A stretch of DNA of 64,000 nucleotides from Anaerolineales bacterium. Its GTDB lineage: Bacteria; Chloroflexota; Anaerolineae; 4572-78; J111. A program made the position numbers and the translations under genes. Shown here one piece after another: positions 7,816 through 15,630 of the stretch (positions are counted from its first letter, which is position 1; the number at the start of each line of letters is the position of its first letter). The notes below the pieces were generated by a model. The model had not been told where the DNA came from. It did no database searches and was given only the letters and a program-made list of their open reading frames with translations. The stretch lies in contig JABTUW010000009.1 in NCBI GenBank assembly GCA_015075185.1, positions 16,026 through 80,025 on the forward strand, read 5' to 3'.

Positions 7816-7844
7816 TTGTAAGCCTAACAAAATTATGTTATACT
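7816..7844 (+). promoter_or_regulatory. promoter of structured RNA, copy 1
   Basis: TTGTAA (7816-7821), 17-bp spacer, TATACT (7839-7844). The ATTATGT just before the -10 box is identical in the second copy at 22724-22752 (minus strand), which has TTGTCA, 17 bp, TATACT. Confidence 0.75.
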
Positions 7845-7850
7845 GAACCC

Positions 7851-7967
7851 AACAAAAAGCCCCGCGCCAACGGGGCTTGGCCCGGATCAGGTGGAGTAAG
7901 CACCAGCCCGGTTTGTTTCGTGCATGGTAGCATATTTGCGCCGCCTGGTCAAAGGGCGGCGTTTTTT
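7851..7967 (+). ncRNA. structured RNA of unknown class, copy 1
   Basis: About 117 nt from the predicted start to the last T of a strong terminator. Elements in order: hairpin AAGCCCCG/CGGGGCTT, then GGCCCGGATCAGGTG, a 7-nt loop and CACCAGCCCGG, then GTGCATGGTAGCAT forming a small hairpin, then a terminator stem GCGCCGCC/GGGCGGCG with TTTTTT. A second copy with the same elements but a much longer first hairpin loop lies at 22557-22717 on the other strand. No protein is encoded. It ends 160 bp before the WD40 gene, so it may be an attenuating leader or a free small RNA. Confidence 0.7.
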
Positions 7968-7978
7968 GTTTAAAAACT

Positions 7979-8033
7979 ACAGATACGGCTATTAAATTTA
8001 ATCGCCGTACCTCCGGTATCAAAATTGTTGGGT
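7979..8033 (+). other. attI-like element, right copy
   Basis: Plus strand: TACGGC, a palindrome-like stretch, GCCGTACCTCCGGTATC, AAAATT, then the core GTTGGGT (8027-8033) at the start of the WD40 cassette. It is homologous to the left copy at 2931-2993 in inverted orientation, including the distance between the core and the palindrome. Confidence 0.5.
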
Positions 8034-8126
8034 GGTTTGTCGGGATGGCATCATTTCATCAGTTGATACTAATGCTTGCTTCAAGTTTTCCAGATGATTT
8101 CTAGATTATTCCGTTTAGGCTAGATT

Positions 8127-9500
8127 ATGTCAAAGCAAGACGAGCTGAACATACTTTTACACAATTACAGCAGACGGTTACAAAAACTAAAAGAGATACA
8201 GTCTTTAAAGGGAATAAATACAGAACCTGAAACCCTGTTAGAAATCGAAGATATAGAGGAACAGCTTGCTCAGCTTGAAATTGAATTACAAAAAGGTACA
8301 ATAGGCCCTGGTGATGTTACTCCTTCCGATTTGAGCAATACACATTTATCCCCAAAAACCCGAATTCTAATCGTCATCTCGTTGGCAGTTATTGGTGCAG
8401 TCAGTACTATCCTATTAATACTTAATACTGACAAGGCACCATTTGGACCCCCAAGAATTACGTTTTCTCCAACAAAAACAGCAACGGAACTCGTCTCAAT
8501 CACTATTACGCCCAACTCAACTTCTGTTCCCACCACTTCGCCAGCAGAAGCACTATCTCCTAATATCCAAGCTACATTCACTTCAAGTGCAGATGTTATC
8601 AGTTTGGATCTCGTACGCACTTTCCAAGCCCATAGCGGTGATGTTAGCAGTGTTGCATTTTCTCCAGATGGGAAGTTGCTAGCATCAACTTCCCAAGATG
8701 GAACAACGGTGCTTTTGAATATCTCTAACGGTGGTGTGCTTTATACTTTAGAAGGACATACACACGGGCCTTGGAGTGTAAATTTCTCACCAGATGGCGA
8801 GTTACTCGCTGTAGGTGGTGGTGATGGAGATGATACAGTCTTGGTATGGAAAGTCAGTGATGGTTCATTACGGCACACATTAAAAGGTCATACGGGAGGA
8901 ATATCTAAAGTTGTCTTTTCACCCAATGGAGTAATGTTGGCCTCTGGAGCAATCGACAATACCGTACGGATATGGGATGTGGCTGACGGAAAATTGCTCC
9001 ACGTCTTGCAAGAGAAAGGGTGGATTAATGGATTGGCCTTTTCACCTGATGGTAATATTTTAGCCTCTGTATCAGATGAAGTACGATTGTGGCAAGTAAG
9101 TGACTGGTCTCTACTTAAGATATTTCATGGAATGAATGAGACTCCCTCGCTGCATGGAGTAGCTTTCACGCCAAATGGTGCTATTTTAGCTTCTGGAGCA
9201 TTCGGAGGCACTTCGGTTTATCTATGGCGCACAAGTGATGGAGAATTACTTGACACCCTCGTATGGCACATTAACAAAGGGGCACGGATAACGGACATGT
9301 CCTTCTCTCCTGATGGAAATATCTTGGTTCTAACAGTCTCTAATAACATACATCTATGGGACATTAGGAGTAGAAAACCATTATTTATAACAGAAGTATC
9401 TCGTGGTTCAGGTGTTGTTTTAGCCTACTCTCCAAATGGGCAACTCATTGCACTGGGATTAAAGGATGGCAGTGTGCAATTGTGGCAAGTGCTTGAGTGA
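8127..9500 (+). CDS. membrane-anchored WD40 repeat protein (cassette gene)
   Basis: 457 residues. N-terminus is a helical coiled coil (about 1-60, with EIEDIEEQLAQLEIELQ) like the adaptor segments at the start of Chloroflexota and cyanobacterial signalling proteins. One membrane helix follows (about 80-101), then a Thr/Ser/Pro-rich linker, then about seven WD40 blades (about 165-457, repeating FSPDGKLLAS and VRLW-type strands) expected outside the cell. It probably acts as a binding platform. It fills an integron-like cassette: start core GTTGGGT at 8027 and end core ACCTAAC at 9509. It is AT-richer than the module to the left. Confidence 0.8.
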   Translation: MSKQDELNILLHNYSRRLQKLKEIQSLKGINTEPETLLEIEDIEEQLAQLEIELQKGTIGPGDVTPSDLSNTHLSPKTRILIVISLAVIGAVSTILLILNTDKAPFGPPRITFSPTKTATELVSITITPNSTSVPTTSPAEALSPNIQATFTSSADVISLDLVRTFQAHSGDVSSVAFSPDGKLLASTSQDGTTVLLNISNGGVLYTLEGHTHGPWSVNFSPDGELLAVGGGDGDDTVLVWKVSDGSLRHTLKGHTGGISKVVFSPNGVMLASGAIDNTVRIWDVADGKLLHVLQEKGWINGLAFSPDGNILASVSDEVRLWQVSDWSLLKIFHGMNETPSLHGVAFTPNGAILASGAFGGTSVYLWRTSDGELLDTLVWHINKGARITDMSFSPDGNILVLTVSNNIHLWDIRSRKPLFITEVSRGSGVVLAYSPNGQLIALGLKDGSVQLWQVLE

Positions 9501-9508
9501 AGATGACC

Positions 9509-9694
9509 ACCTAACAAAAATTTTCAACCCGACCGCCCAACCTAGGTTTTTTGTATAGGGGTGTTTAATTGAAAGTGGTTTCGCTGGCAAAATTGCATGT
9601 AATTCGGGTTGTATTGGCCTGGAGTGGTGTTTGTACTCCAATCTGACTTTTAGACAATGGCTTTAAGGGCAGCGGGTTAAAATTGGCGTTAGCC
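9509..9694 (+). other. attC-like recombination site D
   Basis: ACCTAAC (9509-9515) to GTTAGCC (9688-9694), about 186 bp. The left arm AATTTTCAACCCG pairs with GCGGGTTAAAATT on the right, with one extra base (C) on the left arm, the standard attC mark for rightward cassettes, opposite to sites A-C. Confidence 0.7.
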
Positions 9695-9749
9695 CGACTC
9701 CTTCGCTGACTAAACACAAAGCTCCTTTCCACGCCAGAAGAAGACTTTG

Positions 9750-10286
9750 TTACTTCTCTCTCTCCTTCAAAGCGTTTTCATATGCAGCCCGCAGCCGCTT
9801 GAACTCATCGGCGTCGCCGCCCACATCAGGATGGTGGATTTTCGCCAGCGCTCGATAAGCATTGACAATCTCGGCCCGGCTGGCCGTCCGGCTGACGCCC
9901 AACACCTCCCACCATTCGCTGCCGCTGCCCAAGAGTAATACATTCGGGTCGAGGGGTGCCTCTAGCGCGGCAAAGATGCGGTCAAACAAGTCCTGATATT
10001 TGACTTCGGTGTAATTGACCCCATAAGCTTCCCCAATTCGATAGGTATACTCGATAGCCAGTTGGGCCGCTCTCAAATTGTCTAAAAAATGCGGCCATTG
10101 GTTGCACTCGGAGATGTAGCGTTTGCCGTTGCGGTCAAAGTAGACCCGAACAGTGGGATCACCGCCCAGCAAATCGTAATCTACCCGCAGCGAGATAGCC
10201 TGCAATTTGATGATCGTGGCTCGCAGGTCGCGGTAAATAGTCTGCTCCGTCGCATCAAAACGGCGCGTAAGTTTTTTCTGTCTCAT
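9750..10286 (-). CDS. J-domain (DnaJ-like) protein
   Basis: 178 residues. The C-terminal 55 are a J domain: WEVLGVSRTASRAEIVNAYR, then HHPDVGG with the essential HPD (about residues 152-157). The N-terminal part is unrelated to DnaJ. J domains recruit and stimulate Hsp70 (DnaK); C-terminal J domains in element proteins may remodel replication or transfer complexes. A ribosome site GAGGAA precedes the ATG. It is the last gene of a leftward operon starting near 13760. Confidence 0.85.
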   Translation of the reverse strand: MRQKKLTRRFDATEQTIYRDLRATIIKLQAISLRVDYDLLGGDPTVRVYFDRNGKRYISECNQWPHFLDNLRAAQLAIEYTYRIGEAYGVNYTEVKYQDLFDRIFAALEAPLDPNVLLLGSGSEWWEVLGVSRTASRAEIVNAYRALAKIHHPDVGGDADEFKRLRAAYENALKEREK

Positions 10287-10609
10287 GGTTTCCTCATTGG
10301 GGTTTCTTGAGCATTTTCATAGTCTTCCACCAATACATAGCCGCGTTTCACTTTCCGCTGGGCTAACTGACCGGCCAATGTTTCAGCTTCCTCAGCCGAA
10401 GCGCATGGCATAATCAAAAACCCGGAACGATGCCGACCAATCCTGCCCCAAACCCGGTGGACGGCATAGAGGCTGCTGATACACGGCCCTACCTCCACCC
10501 GATAGTAGCGAGCTTCATTCTTTTCGGGATTGATCCGGTGCAGCAGCATTGCTCCCCTCTTGTATCCTCCAAAGCTTCCACGTGGAATTTTATTGCTTGC
10601 CATTGGCAC
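10283..10609 (-). CDS. WGR-domain protein
   Basis: 108 residues, about the size of one WGR domain, with VHRVWGRIGRHRSGF (about 52-66) carrying the W-G-R signature and the following strand-helix pattern (SAEEAETLAGQLAQRKVKRGY). WGR domains bind nucleic acids and are common on plasmids and phages. The GTG at 10609 or the ATG two codons later could start it. It overlaps the upstream gene's end by 20 bp and the J-domain start by 4 bp, so the three are translationally linked. Confidence 0.75.
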   Translation of the reverse strand: MPMASNKIPRGSFGGYKRGAMLLHRINPEKNEARYYRVEVGPCISSLYAVHRVWGRIGRHRSGFLIMPCASAEEAETLAGQLAQRKVKRGYVLVEDYENAQETPMRKP

Positions 10610-11417
10610 TAATCAGCTCAAGCTCTGATTGAGCCGCGCCAGAGCCAGGGCAAAACCGCTGGTGTGCGTTGAGAGCGGCCTGAGTGCCAAAGGTGCGCGG
10701 GCAACCGGGACATTGTAGCTCGCTCTTAGCTGGCTCAGGCTGGCTCTGAGCGATGGGCATGCCAGCAAGAGCCGGCTCAGAGAGCCGTTCCCGACGTTCC
10801 AGGCGACGCTGAGCCAGCTCTTGCTGGCGCCGCTCCCATTCGCGCTGGCTCTCTTCTGCTTGAAAGTGGCGCTCGGCTTCTCGCTCCTGCCGCTCTCGTT
10901 CCGCTTCCTGCAAGCGATACAGGTATGCCTGCCGCTCGGCTTCCTTTTGCCGCTCGTAAGCCTCGGCCTCCTGCCGGCGCTGTTCGAGCCAGGCGGCCCG
11001 GTCAGTCTGCCACTTCTCCACCCGCTGCTGGTACTCCCGCAGTTCGTAGCCCAGCGTGAGGCTGACAAAGGCCAGCGCCGACAATGGCCCAAGGGCCAGG
11101 GTCCCCAACTGCCAGAAGTTGAAAGAAGGAGCGACCGTCGCCGCCTGGATGTAATTGTACGTGCCGGAGACAACCAGGCTAATCGAAACGGCGATCCAGA
11201 TGTACCAGACCTTGGGCCGCTTGACCAGGGCCAGAGCCTCGATGATCAACCCAGCCTCAATCAGCGTGGCTGCGAAAAATGCCTGTGGGCCGCTGGCGAC
11301 CTGAAGAAAGGCGTGGAACGCGGCTAACCAGAGCGCGGCCAGGCCAAAGACGACCAGGCCGGAGAGTAAGTAGAGCTGCACCGGCGCTTGCGGCCGGCTG
11401 TGGGGGTAGTTAGTCAC
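10590..11417 (-). CDS. membrane protein with coiled coil and C-terminal C2HC zinc finger
   Basis: 275 residues. Four hydrophobic helices (about 13-125) are followed by a long charged coiled coil rich in Gln, Arg and Glu (about 130-215), then a zinc finger CPGCPRTFGTQAALNAHQRF plus Cys (about 238-258). This order, membrane anchor, stalk, cytoplasmic finger, resembles DUF2637-type transfer proteins of actinobacterial elements in layout only. It probably sits in the inner membrane with the finger inside. It overlaps the neighbouring gene upstream by 8 bp. Confidence 0.6.
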   Translation of the reverse strand: MTNYPHSRPQAPVQLYLLSGLVVFGLAALWLAAFHAFLQVASGPQAFFAATLIEAGLIIEALALVKRPKVWYIWIAVSISLVVSGTYNYIQAATVAPSFNFWQLGTLALGPLSALAFVSLTLGYELREYQQRVEKWQTDRAAWLEQRRQEAEAYERQKEAERQAYLYRLQEAERERQEREAERHFQAEESQREWERRQQELAQRRLERRERLSEPALAGMPIAQSQPEPAKSELQCPGCPRTFGTQAALNAHQRFCPGSGAAQSELELISANGKQ

Positions 11418-11931
11418 GAGATAACCGCTCCTTTCGTTGGTCCAGATTGCTCATAAAGCCGTTCATTTCGCTAACGACTTCCCGCGAATCGCCGAGCTGC
11501 TTTTTTGGTTCAGGCAGGGCCATTCTGCCCAGGCCCTCCATGACATCACTGCGGCTGACCGGCGGGATGTTGTCGCGGACATCGTAGCCCAGGCGCGCGC
11601 CGGCCATAAAGACGGTTTTCTCCACGCTGGCCTGGTTGCTCCAGGCCCCGCTGACGACGTTGGCGATGGCCCCGACCAGGTTGTTGAGGTGGCTGGCGAC
11701 CAACTTCTCCTGGACCTTGTAAATGGTTCGAGTGGACCCCCAGGCTGACAGGACGGCCGTCACCAGCAGCATGGCCAGGGTCGCGGCGACATGGATGATC
11801 ACCCCCTCCCGGTAGCCGGCCAGAGTCAAAGCGCGCGGGATCACCCCGAACTCGATGTAGAACGTCAGCGCCAGTAAGATCAGCAGCAGGACCAGGCCGC
11901 TCGTGGTCAGGATGATTTTGAAGATAGACAT
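11410..11931 (-). CDS. membrane protein of the FtsK operon
   Basis: 173 residues with two membrane helices near the N-terminus (about 4-28 and 43-65) and a soluble C-terminal part with an amphipathic helix and ending in a basic NLDQRKERLSRD. No family recognised. Its start overlaps the end of the FtsK-like gene by 25 bp. By position it may anchor or assist the DNA translocase. Confidence 0.6.
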   Translation of the reverse strand: MSIFKIILTTSGLVLLLILLALTFYIEFGVIPRALTLAGYREGVIIHVAATLAMLLVTAVLSAWGSTRTIYKVQEKLVASHLNNLVGAIANVVSGAWSNQASVEKTVFMAGARLGYDVRDNIPPVSRSDVMEGLGRMALPEPKKQLGDSREVVSEMNGFMSNLDQRKERLSRD

Positions 11932-13283
11932 AGTTGTACCCCTCGTTTCAGTAACTGCTTGTAAAGTTCGACCAGGTAAGGCTGGTCAACCTGTTTATAC
12001 AACTCCGTATTGCGGCCCAGCTCCTTGACCCGTTTGGGCGGCAGGATGAAGTAGGCTCGGCCGCGCATCTCGTCGCGGTACTCCTTCTCGTTCACCTGGC
12101 GCTGCAGCGAGAGCAGGCTTTCGGCGATCAGCGCCGGCGACAGCGGCTTGGGCTGCGCCCCGCCACGGTTTGGCTGCGGCGCTCCCTGGGAGTGCCAATA
12201 AGGCGATGGCGGGTTGCTGCTGGCCGGTGGCGGTTCGAGAGGCAGCCGGTTGACAAAGGGCGCTCGGGGCAGGTCCTCGATCTCCTTTGGCGTGGTAAAG
12301 ACGCCGGCGAAGCGATGGGTTCCGTCCACCGAGTTGAGTTTCAGGTCGCCCTGGCCAATCAAATCCTCGGCATGCAGGCCGCTTTTTTGACCCAATACGT
12401 AAGACAGTTGGGTGTTACCGGCCTTACCCAGAATGACCGAGTGAATCTGCTTGAACACGGCCTTGCCGTGGCCGAGCGTGTCACGGTCACTGAGCTGGGT
12501 CGCCAGCAGGTTGACCACGTTCTGCGAGCGGCCTTGCGAGACGAGGGTCATCAGGTCGGGAACCGTGTCCGGCCGGGCCGCGATCAGCGCGGCCACTTCG
12601 TCCACGGTCACAACCAGCTTGTAGGGCAGTTGGCCCATTTTGATCGAGTCCACCAGGAACTTGAGCGCCGCGGCGGCTTCGGCCGGGTCGGTGATGACCG
12701 GGTGGATCAGGTGCGGCAGTTGGCCGAAGATGCGCAGATCAATCCCGTTCTTGGCGACCTCGATCATGAGAAACTTGACGTCATCCGGCGAGTTGTTCCT
12801 GGCCAGGGTGACGATGCTGCGGCGCATGGCCACGGATTTGCCGGAGCCGGGGACGCCCAGGAACGACAGGTTGGTGCTCATGTCGTTGGCGAAGTTGATA
12901 CTGACCGGCTCGTTCAGGATGTCCAGGCCGAGCGGGACCCGCAAAGCAGACCCGCGCGGCACGTTCTTCGAGGTGTAGACGGTTTTGCCGCGCTCCTCGA
13001 CCGGGAGCGGGATCTGGATGCAGACGAAGCCGCGATGGACATCAATGACCACGTGCTCGCTGGCCGGCAGGCCGGCTTCCAGCTTGATATCCTCCATCAG
13101 CTTGGGATTGACGAACTCCTTGCTGGAGACCTGGATCGGTTTGATCGTCATCACCAGTAAAAACGGCGTGACAAACACATCATCCACCACAAAACTGCCG
13201 GGCTGCCCCTGCACCGCGTTCACGGGCCACAGCCCCGTGGTGTCGTAAATTCTCAGTAATATTTTCTGTAGCAGGCTCATCAT
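11907..13283 (-). CDS. FtsK/SpoIIIE-type DNA translocase ATPase
   Basis: 458 residues from the ATG at 13283, which has GGAG 5 nt before it; a longer reading from 13472 crosses repeated DNA and has no ribosome site. Walker A is LGVPGSGKS; Walker B is KLVVTVDEVAAL; the downstream QGRSQNVVNLLATQLSD matches FtsK-family ATPase cores. There are no membrane helices, unlike chromosomal FtsK, which fits the single-protein double-strand DNA transfer pumps (TraB-like) of AICE elements. Partners for membrane anchoring would be the two membrane proteins downstream. The role in transfer is inferred from the neighbours. Confidence 0.85.
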   Translation of the reverse strand: MMSLLQKILLRIYDTTGLWPVNAVQGQPGSFVVDDVFVTPFLLVMTIKPIQVSSKEFVNPKLMEDIKLEAGLPASEHVVIDVHRGFVCIQIPLPVEERGKTVYTSKNVPRGSALRVPLGLDILNEPVSINFANDMSTNLSFLGVPGSGKSVAMRRSIVTLARNNSPDDVKFLMIEVAKNGIDLRIFGQLPHLIHPVITDPAEAAAALKFLVDSIKMGQLPYKLVVTVDEVAALIAARPDTVPDLMTLVSQGRSQNVVNLLATQLSDRDTLGHGKAVFKQIHSVILGKAGNTQLSYVLGQKSGLHAEDLIGQGDLKLNSVDGTHRFAGVFTTPKEIEDLPRAPFVNRLPLEPPPASSNPPSPYWHSQGAPQPNRGGAQPKPLSPALIAESLLSLQRQVNEKEYRDEMRGRAYFILPPKRVKELGRNTELYKQVDQPYLVELYKQLLKRGVQLCLSSKSS

Positions 13284-13290
13284 TAGCTCC

Positions 13291-13407
13291 GGTAACACTG
13301 GTAACGTTGGTAACGTTTGCTCAGACAGGTGGGTTTTGGGCCAGAATCGCCCAAAAAGGGACACATGTTGGAGTAACGCATGGGTTACGTTACCGCCCAC
13401 GTAACCG
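13291..13407. repeat. GGTAAC iterations upstream of the translocase gene
   Basis: GGTAAC repeats at 13291, 13300 and 13309 (9-bp period), then GTTACG/GTTACC (13384-13394) and CGTAACC (about 13400-13406) in the opposite sense. They surround the start of the FtsK-like gene and may be operator sites; this is inference. Confidence 0.4.
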
Positions 13408-13504
13408 CGACAATAACAATCGCGGCCACGGCCAGGGCAATTTGCCACCTGGACGGAGGGAGCACGCGCCACGCATTACGAGGTAAGTCAATGATTTCAT
13501 ACAT
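13385..13504 (-). CDS. 39-residue membrane peptide
   Basis: Begins MYEIIDLPRNAWRVLPPSRW, then one hydrophobic helix to the C-terminus (about 20-38). The start is set by a strong ribosome site, GGGAGGT 8 nt before ATG; a longer reading upstream lacks one. Its start overlaps the end of the preceding gene by 8 bp. Confidence 0.55.
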   Translation of the reverse strand: MYEIIDLPRNAWRVLPPSRWQIALAVAAIVIVAVTWAVT

Positions 13505-13760
13505 CTGGCTTACCTCCCTTCGCAGCCGCCTCGATTTCGGCCTGGATCGCCGCCAGAATATCGTCACTCACCCCCTCCCACGGGCTGCGGCTGGTCAGGT
13601 CAACCTTGAATTGAACCAGGATGGCCCGCCACCGCTCCAGGCTCATGCCTGATGCAACGTGCGCCTGGGCAATGTGTAGAATTTTTTGGGCGCGTTGGGT
13701 TGAACGGAGGGGGTCCGCTTTTTTCAAAACGGGCTTTTTGGGTATCATCTTGTTTGCCAT
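13497..13760 (-). CDS. hypothetical protein, first gene of the transfer operon
   Basis: 87 residues, basic N-terminus (MANKMIPKKPVLKKADPLRS) and a helical remainder. No domain recognised. Ribosome site AAGGAG, 7 nt before ATG. As the first gene of the leftward operon and a small basic protein, it could be a DNA-binding regulator, but there is no clear helix-turn-helix. Confidence 0.5.
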   Translation of the reverse strand: MANKMIPKKPVLKKADPLRSTQRAQKILHIAQAHVASGMSLERWRAILVQFKVDLTSRSPWEGVSDDILAAIQAEIEAAAKGGKPDV

Positions 13761-13789
13761 CGTTGTCTCCTTGGTAGATAACTTTGGTA

Positions 13790-13832
13790 GAACCGGTCAG
13801 GGCGGTCCATGCCCTGGCCGGTTCGCTTTTTA
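13790..13832 (+). terminator. intrinsic terminator
   Basis: GAACCGGTCAGGGC and GCCCTGGCCGGTTC pair, then GCTTTTT on the plus strand. It lies just upstream of the leftward operon and may insulate it. Confidence 0.6.
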
Positions 13833-13844
13833 ACCGCCGATGAA

Positions 13845-14092
13845 GAAGAAAAAGAATCTCTCTTCCTTATTAAAGAGATAAATATATTTAGATTCTTTAT
13901 TCTTTATGCCCGGCATTGCGCTTGAACGGAACAATATGGTCCTGTTCAGCCGGCGATTGTATCCATGATGATCTTTCATGGAGCCAATAACCGGCAAAAA
14001 AATTTATCGTCACCTGTTTGTATCCATGAAGCCCGCTCATGGATACAATAGTGGCGGATTGTATCCATGAGACCCCTTCATGGATACAATCC
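13845..14092. other. candidate replication origin: AT-rich tract and repeated hairpins
   Basis: 13850-13915 is very AT-rich (Ts, As and ATATATTT). Then the unit TTGTATCCATGA and its complement TCATGGATACAA form hairpins at 13955-13982 (right arm partial), 14018-14048 and 14057-14091 (GATTGTATCCATGA with a perfect 14-bp partner). All loops are 7 nt. The last hairpin includes the stop codon of the DnaA-N-domain protein gene. Iterated sites plus AT-rich DNA beside a replication initiator gene suggest an origin; a terminator or regulatory role is possible. Confidence 0.45.
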
Positions 14093-15121
14093 GCCTTCCC
14101 CGGCCATAAATTCCAGGCTGGGCCGGTACGACCCAGTTAATTGCCGGCCCTCGGCATACCCCGGTAAATCTCGCAGCAGGCTGGGCCGGGTTTCAGCTTC
14201 CCACACCGCCTGGATGTCGGACGGAAAGAGCGACGCATATCGTTCCAGCCAGCGACCGTGTTTTTCCTGATCCGCCTCGGCCAGTGTCGCCACCTGGGAG
14301 GGCGTTAGCAGGCAAAAGCGGGACCACACCTGGAGCCGCAGTTCGTGCGCCCGCGCCCGGCCCGGCGCTTTCGTTTCCTGCACCGCCACCCAGCCTTCCT
14401 CAAAGAGAACCTCTAATGCCCCTTTGCGCCAGTGGTAGCAATCCGGCAGTTTGCCCGGCTCCCCCTGCCAGCAGTGCCGGCTAAATCGCCCGCAGCATTC
14501 GGCCAGGGGCTTTTCCTCTTTGATGGACAGGCGCAGTTGGTAACAATTCTCCAACCCGCCCCGGACCGTATTGACCCCCATGGCCAAAGCGCGGGCCAGC
14601 TCGCGCAGCCGATACCGTTTGACCGGCATCCAGCCCTGCTGGGCCTGCTCTCGTGAAATCGGATGTCCCTGAAGATAAACCAGCAGATCAAAGGCCCGGC
14701 CCAGGAAGGGTCGCCAGAAGATATTGACGTAGTGCGGCAGCTTCAGAAAGCCCGAACTTGTCCAGACTTCCTGGTAATCAAGGTCCGTCAGAAAATTGGC
14801 CGGAGGCATGGAGACAGCCGCACTTAAACCCGCCGTTGGCTCGGCCACGCCAAAACTGAGCTCCAGTTGGCTGATCGGACAATCTATCACACTGGCCAGG
14901 CTGCGAGCAATGGTGGACTTCAGCCGGTTTTCTTGCCACTCTTTCGCCATCGCGCTGGGGGCCAGTACCTGATACGTCCCGTTGCCCAGCCCAACCAATT
15001 CGCTCCCCCTGATCGCAAAATCAAAGGTGGAGCGCGTGACCTGGCGCTCAATAATAGCTAATGTTTGGACCCAAATATCCGTTTGGTCGGTCATAGCCAA
15101 TCCAACTTCTTCAACAGACAT
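14078..15121 (-). CDS. replication-initiator-like protein with DnaA N-terminal domain
   Basis: 347 residues. Residues about 15-90 (IWVQTLAIIERQVTRSTFDF, then GNGTYQVLAPSAMAKEWQEN and an RLKSTIARSLASVI helix) match the DnaA domain I/N-domain pattern, which binds helicase or partner proteins. The remainder lacks the DnaA ATPase core and contains helix-rich, winged-helix-like sequence (YRLRELARALAMGVNTVRGG, about 165-190). Such fusions serve as plasmid or phage replication proteins. It overlaps the upstream gene by 11 bp; an internal ATG nine codons in is the other possible start. Iterated hairpins follow directly. Confidence 0.65.
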   Translation of the reverse strand: MSVEEVGLAMTDQTDIWVQTLAIIERQVTRSTFDFAIRGSELVGLGNGTYQVLAPSAMAKEWQENRLKSTIARSLASVIDCPISQLELSFGVAEPTAGLSAAVSMPPANFLTDLDYQEVWTSSGFLKLPHYVNIFWRPFLGRAFDLLVYLQGHPISREQAQQGWMPVKRYRLRELARALAMGVNTVRGGLENCYQLRLSIKEEKPLAECCGRFSRHCWQGEPGKLPDCYHWRKGALEVLFEEGWVAVQETKAPGRARAHELRLQVWSRFCLLTPSQVATLAEADQEKHGRWLERYASLFPSDIQAVWEAETRPSLLRDLPGYAEGRQLTGSYRPSLEFMAGEGGLYP

Positions 15122-15320
15122 TGTCCTTCAAAAACTTCCGTTGGTCTTGCACCAATAATTTGATCTTCTGCGCCCGCAGCAGCAGTTCCCGTACCATTTC
15201 CATCGTTTCCGGGGTATCCACTTTTTCGGCCAACGTTAAACATAGATACTCCTGTGTCCCGGCTACCGCCATCAGCTCCTCCAAAAATTCCGTGTCCACA
15301 TTACTGATTGCCCTGGTCAT
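15111..15320 (-). CDS. small helical hypothetical protein
   Basis: 69 residues, almost all helix (LEELMAVAGTQEYLCLTLAE, then METVRELLLRAQKIKLL-like sequence). No family recognised. Its start overlaps the end of the upstream membrane gene by 20 bp and its end overlaps the replication gene by 11 bp, marking a compact operon. Confidence 0.5.
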   Translation of the reverse strand: MTRAISNVDTEFLEELMAVAGTQEYLCLTLAEKVDTPETMEMVRELLLRAQKIKLLVQDQRKFLKDNVC

Positions 15321-15630
15321 TGATTATCTCCCGAATATTTTGACGAATAGGTTCCGACCCCCCTGTTTCCTGATGAATATCCAGAAAGACCGTCATCGCT
15401 CCGGCTACCCCAAAGCCGATGAAGATAATGATCCACGTATACAAATCAACGACCCCGAACCAGACCAGGGGCAGGGCCGGCAGCAGGACGACCAACACGC
15501 CCACCGTGGTCCGCGCTCGCTCCCGGCGAATCCAGGGTTGATGGAATTTGCGGTAGGCCAGCCAGTCCAGCCCGGCCACGGCGATCACATAAGCCAGAAA
15601 GACAAACAAAGTGGTTCCTGATAAAGACAT
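15301..15630 (-). CDS. small membrane protein
   Basis: 109 residues from the ATG at 15630, supported by GGGAGCG 4 nt before it. Three hydrophobic helices (about 3-25, 43-60 and 64-82) and a charged C-terminus. No family recognised. First gene of the leftward replication operon. Confidence 0.5.
   Translation of the reverse strand: MSLSGTTLFVFLAYVIAVAGLDWLAYRKFHQPWIRRERARTTVGVLVVLLPALPLVWFGVVDLYTWIIIFIGFGVAGAMTVFLDIHQETGGSEPIRQNIREIINDQGNQ

Noticed and set aside
7851..7967. Structured RNA as SRP (4.5S) RNA
   Set aside because: The SRP domain IV signature (GGAAGGAAGCAGCC type) is absent, and there are two different-size copies.
12192..13160. 322-codon plus-strand frame opposite the FtsK-like gene
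   Set aside because: Shadow frame in high-GC DNA; the minus-strand product has clear Walker motifs.
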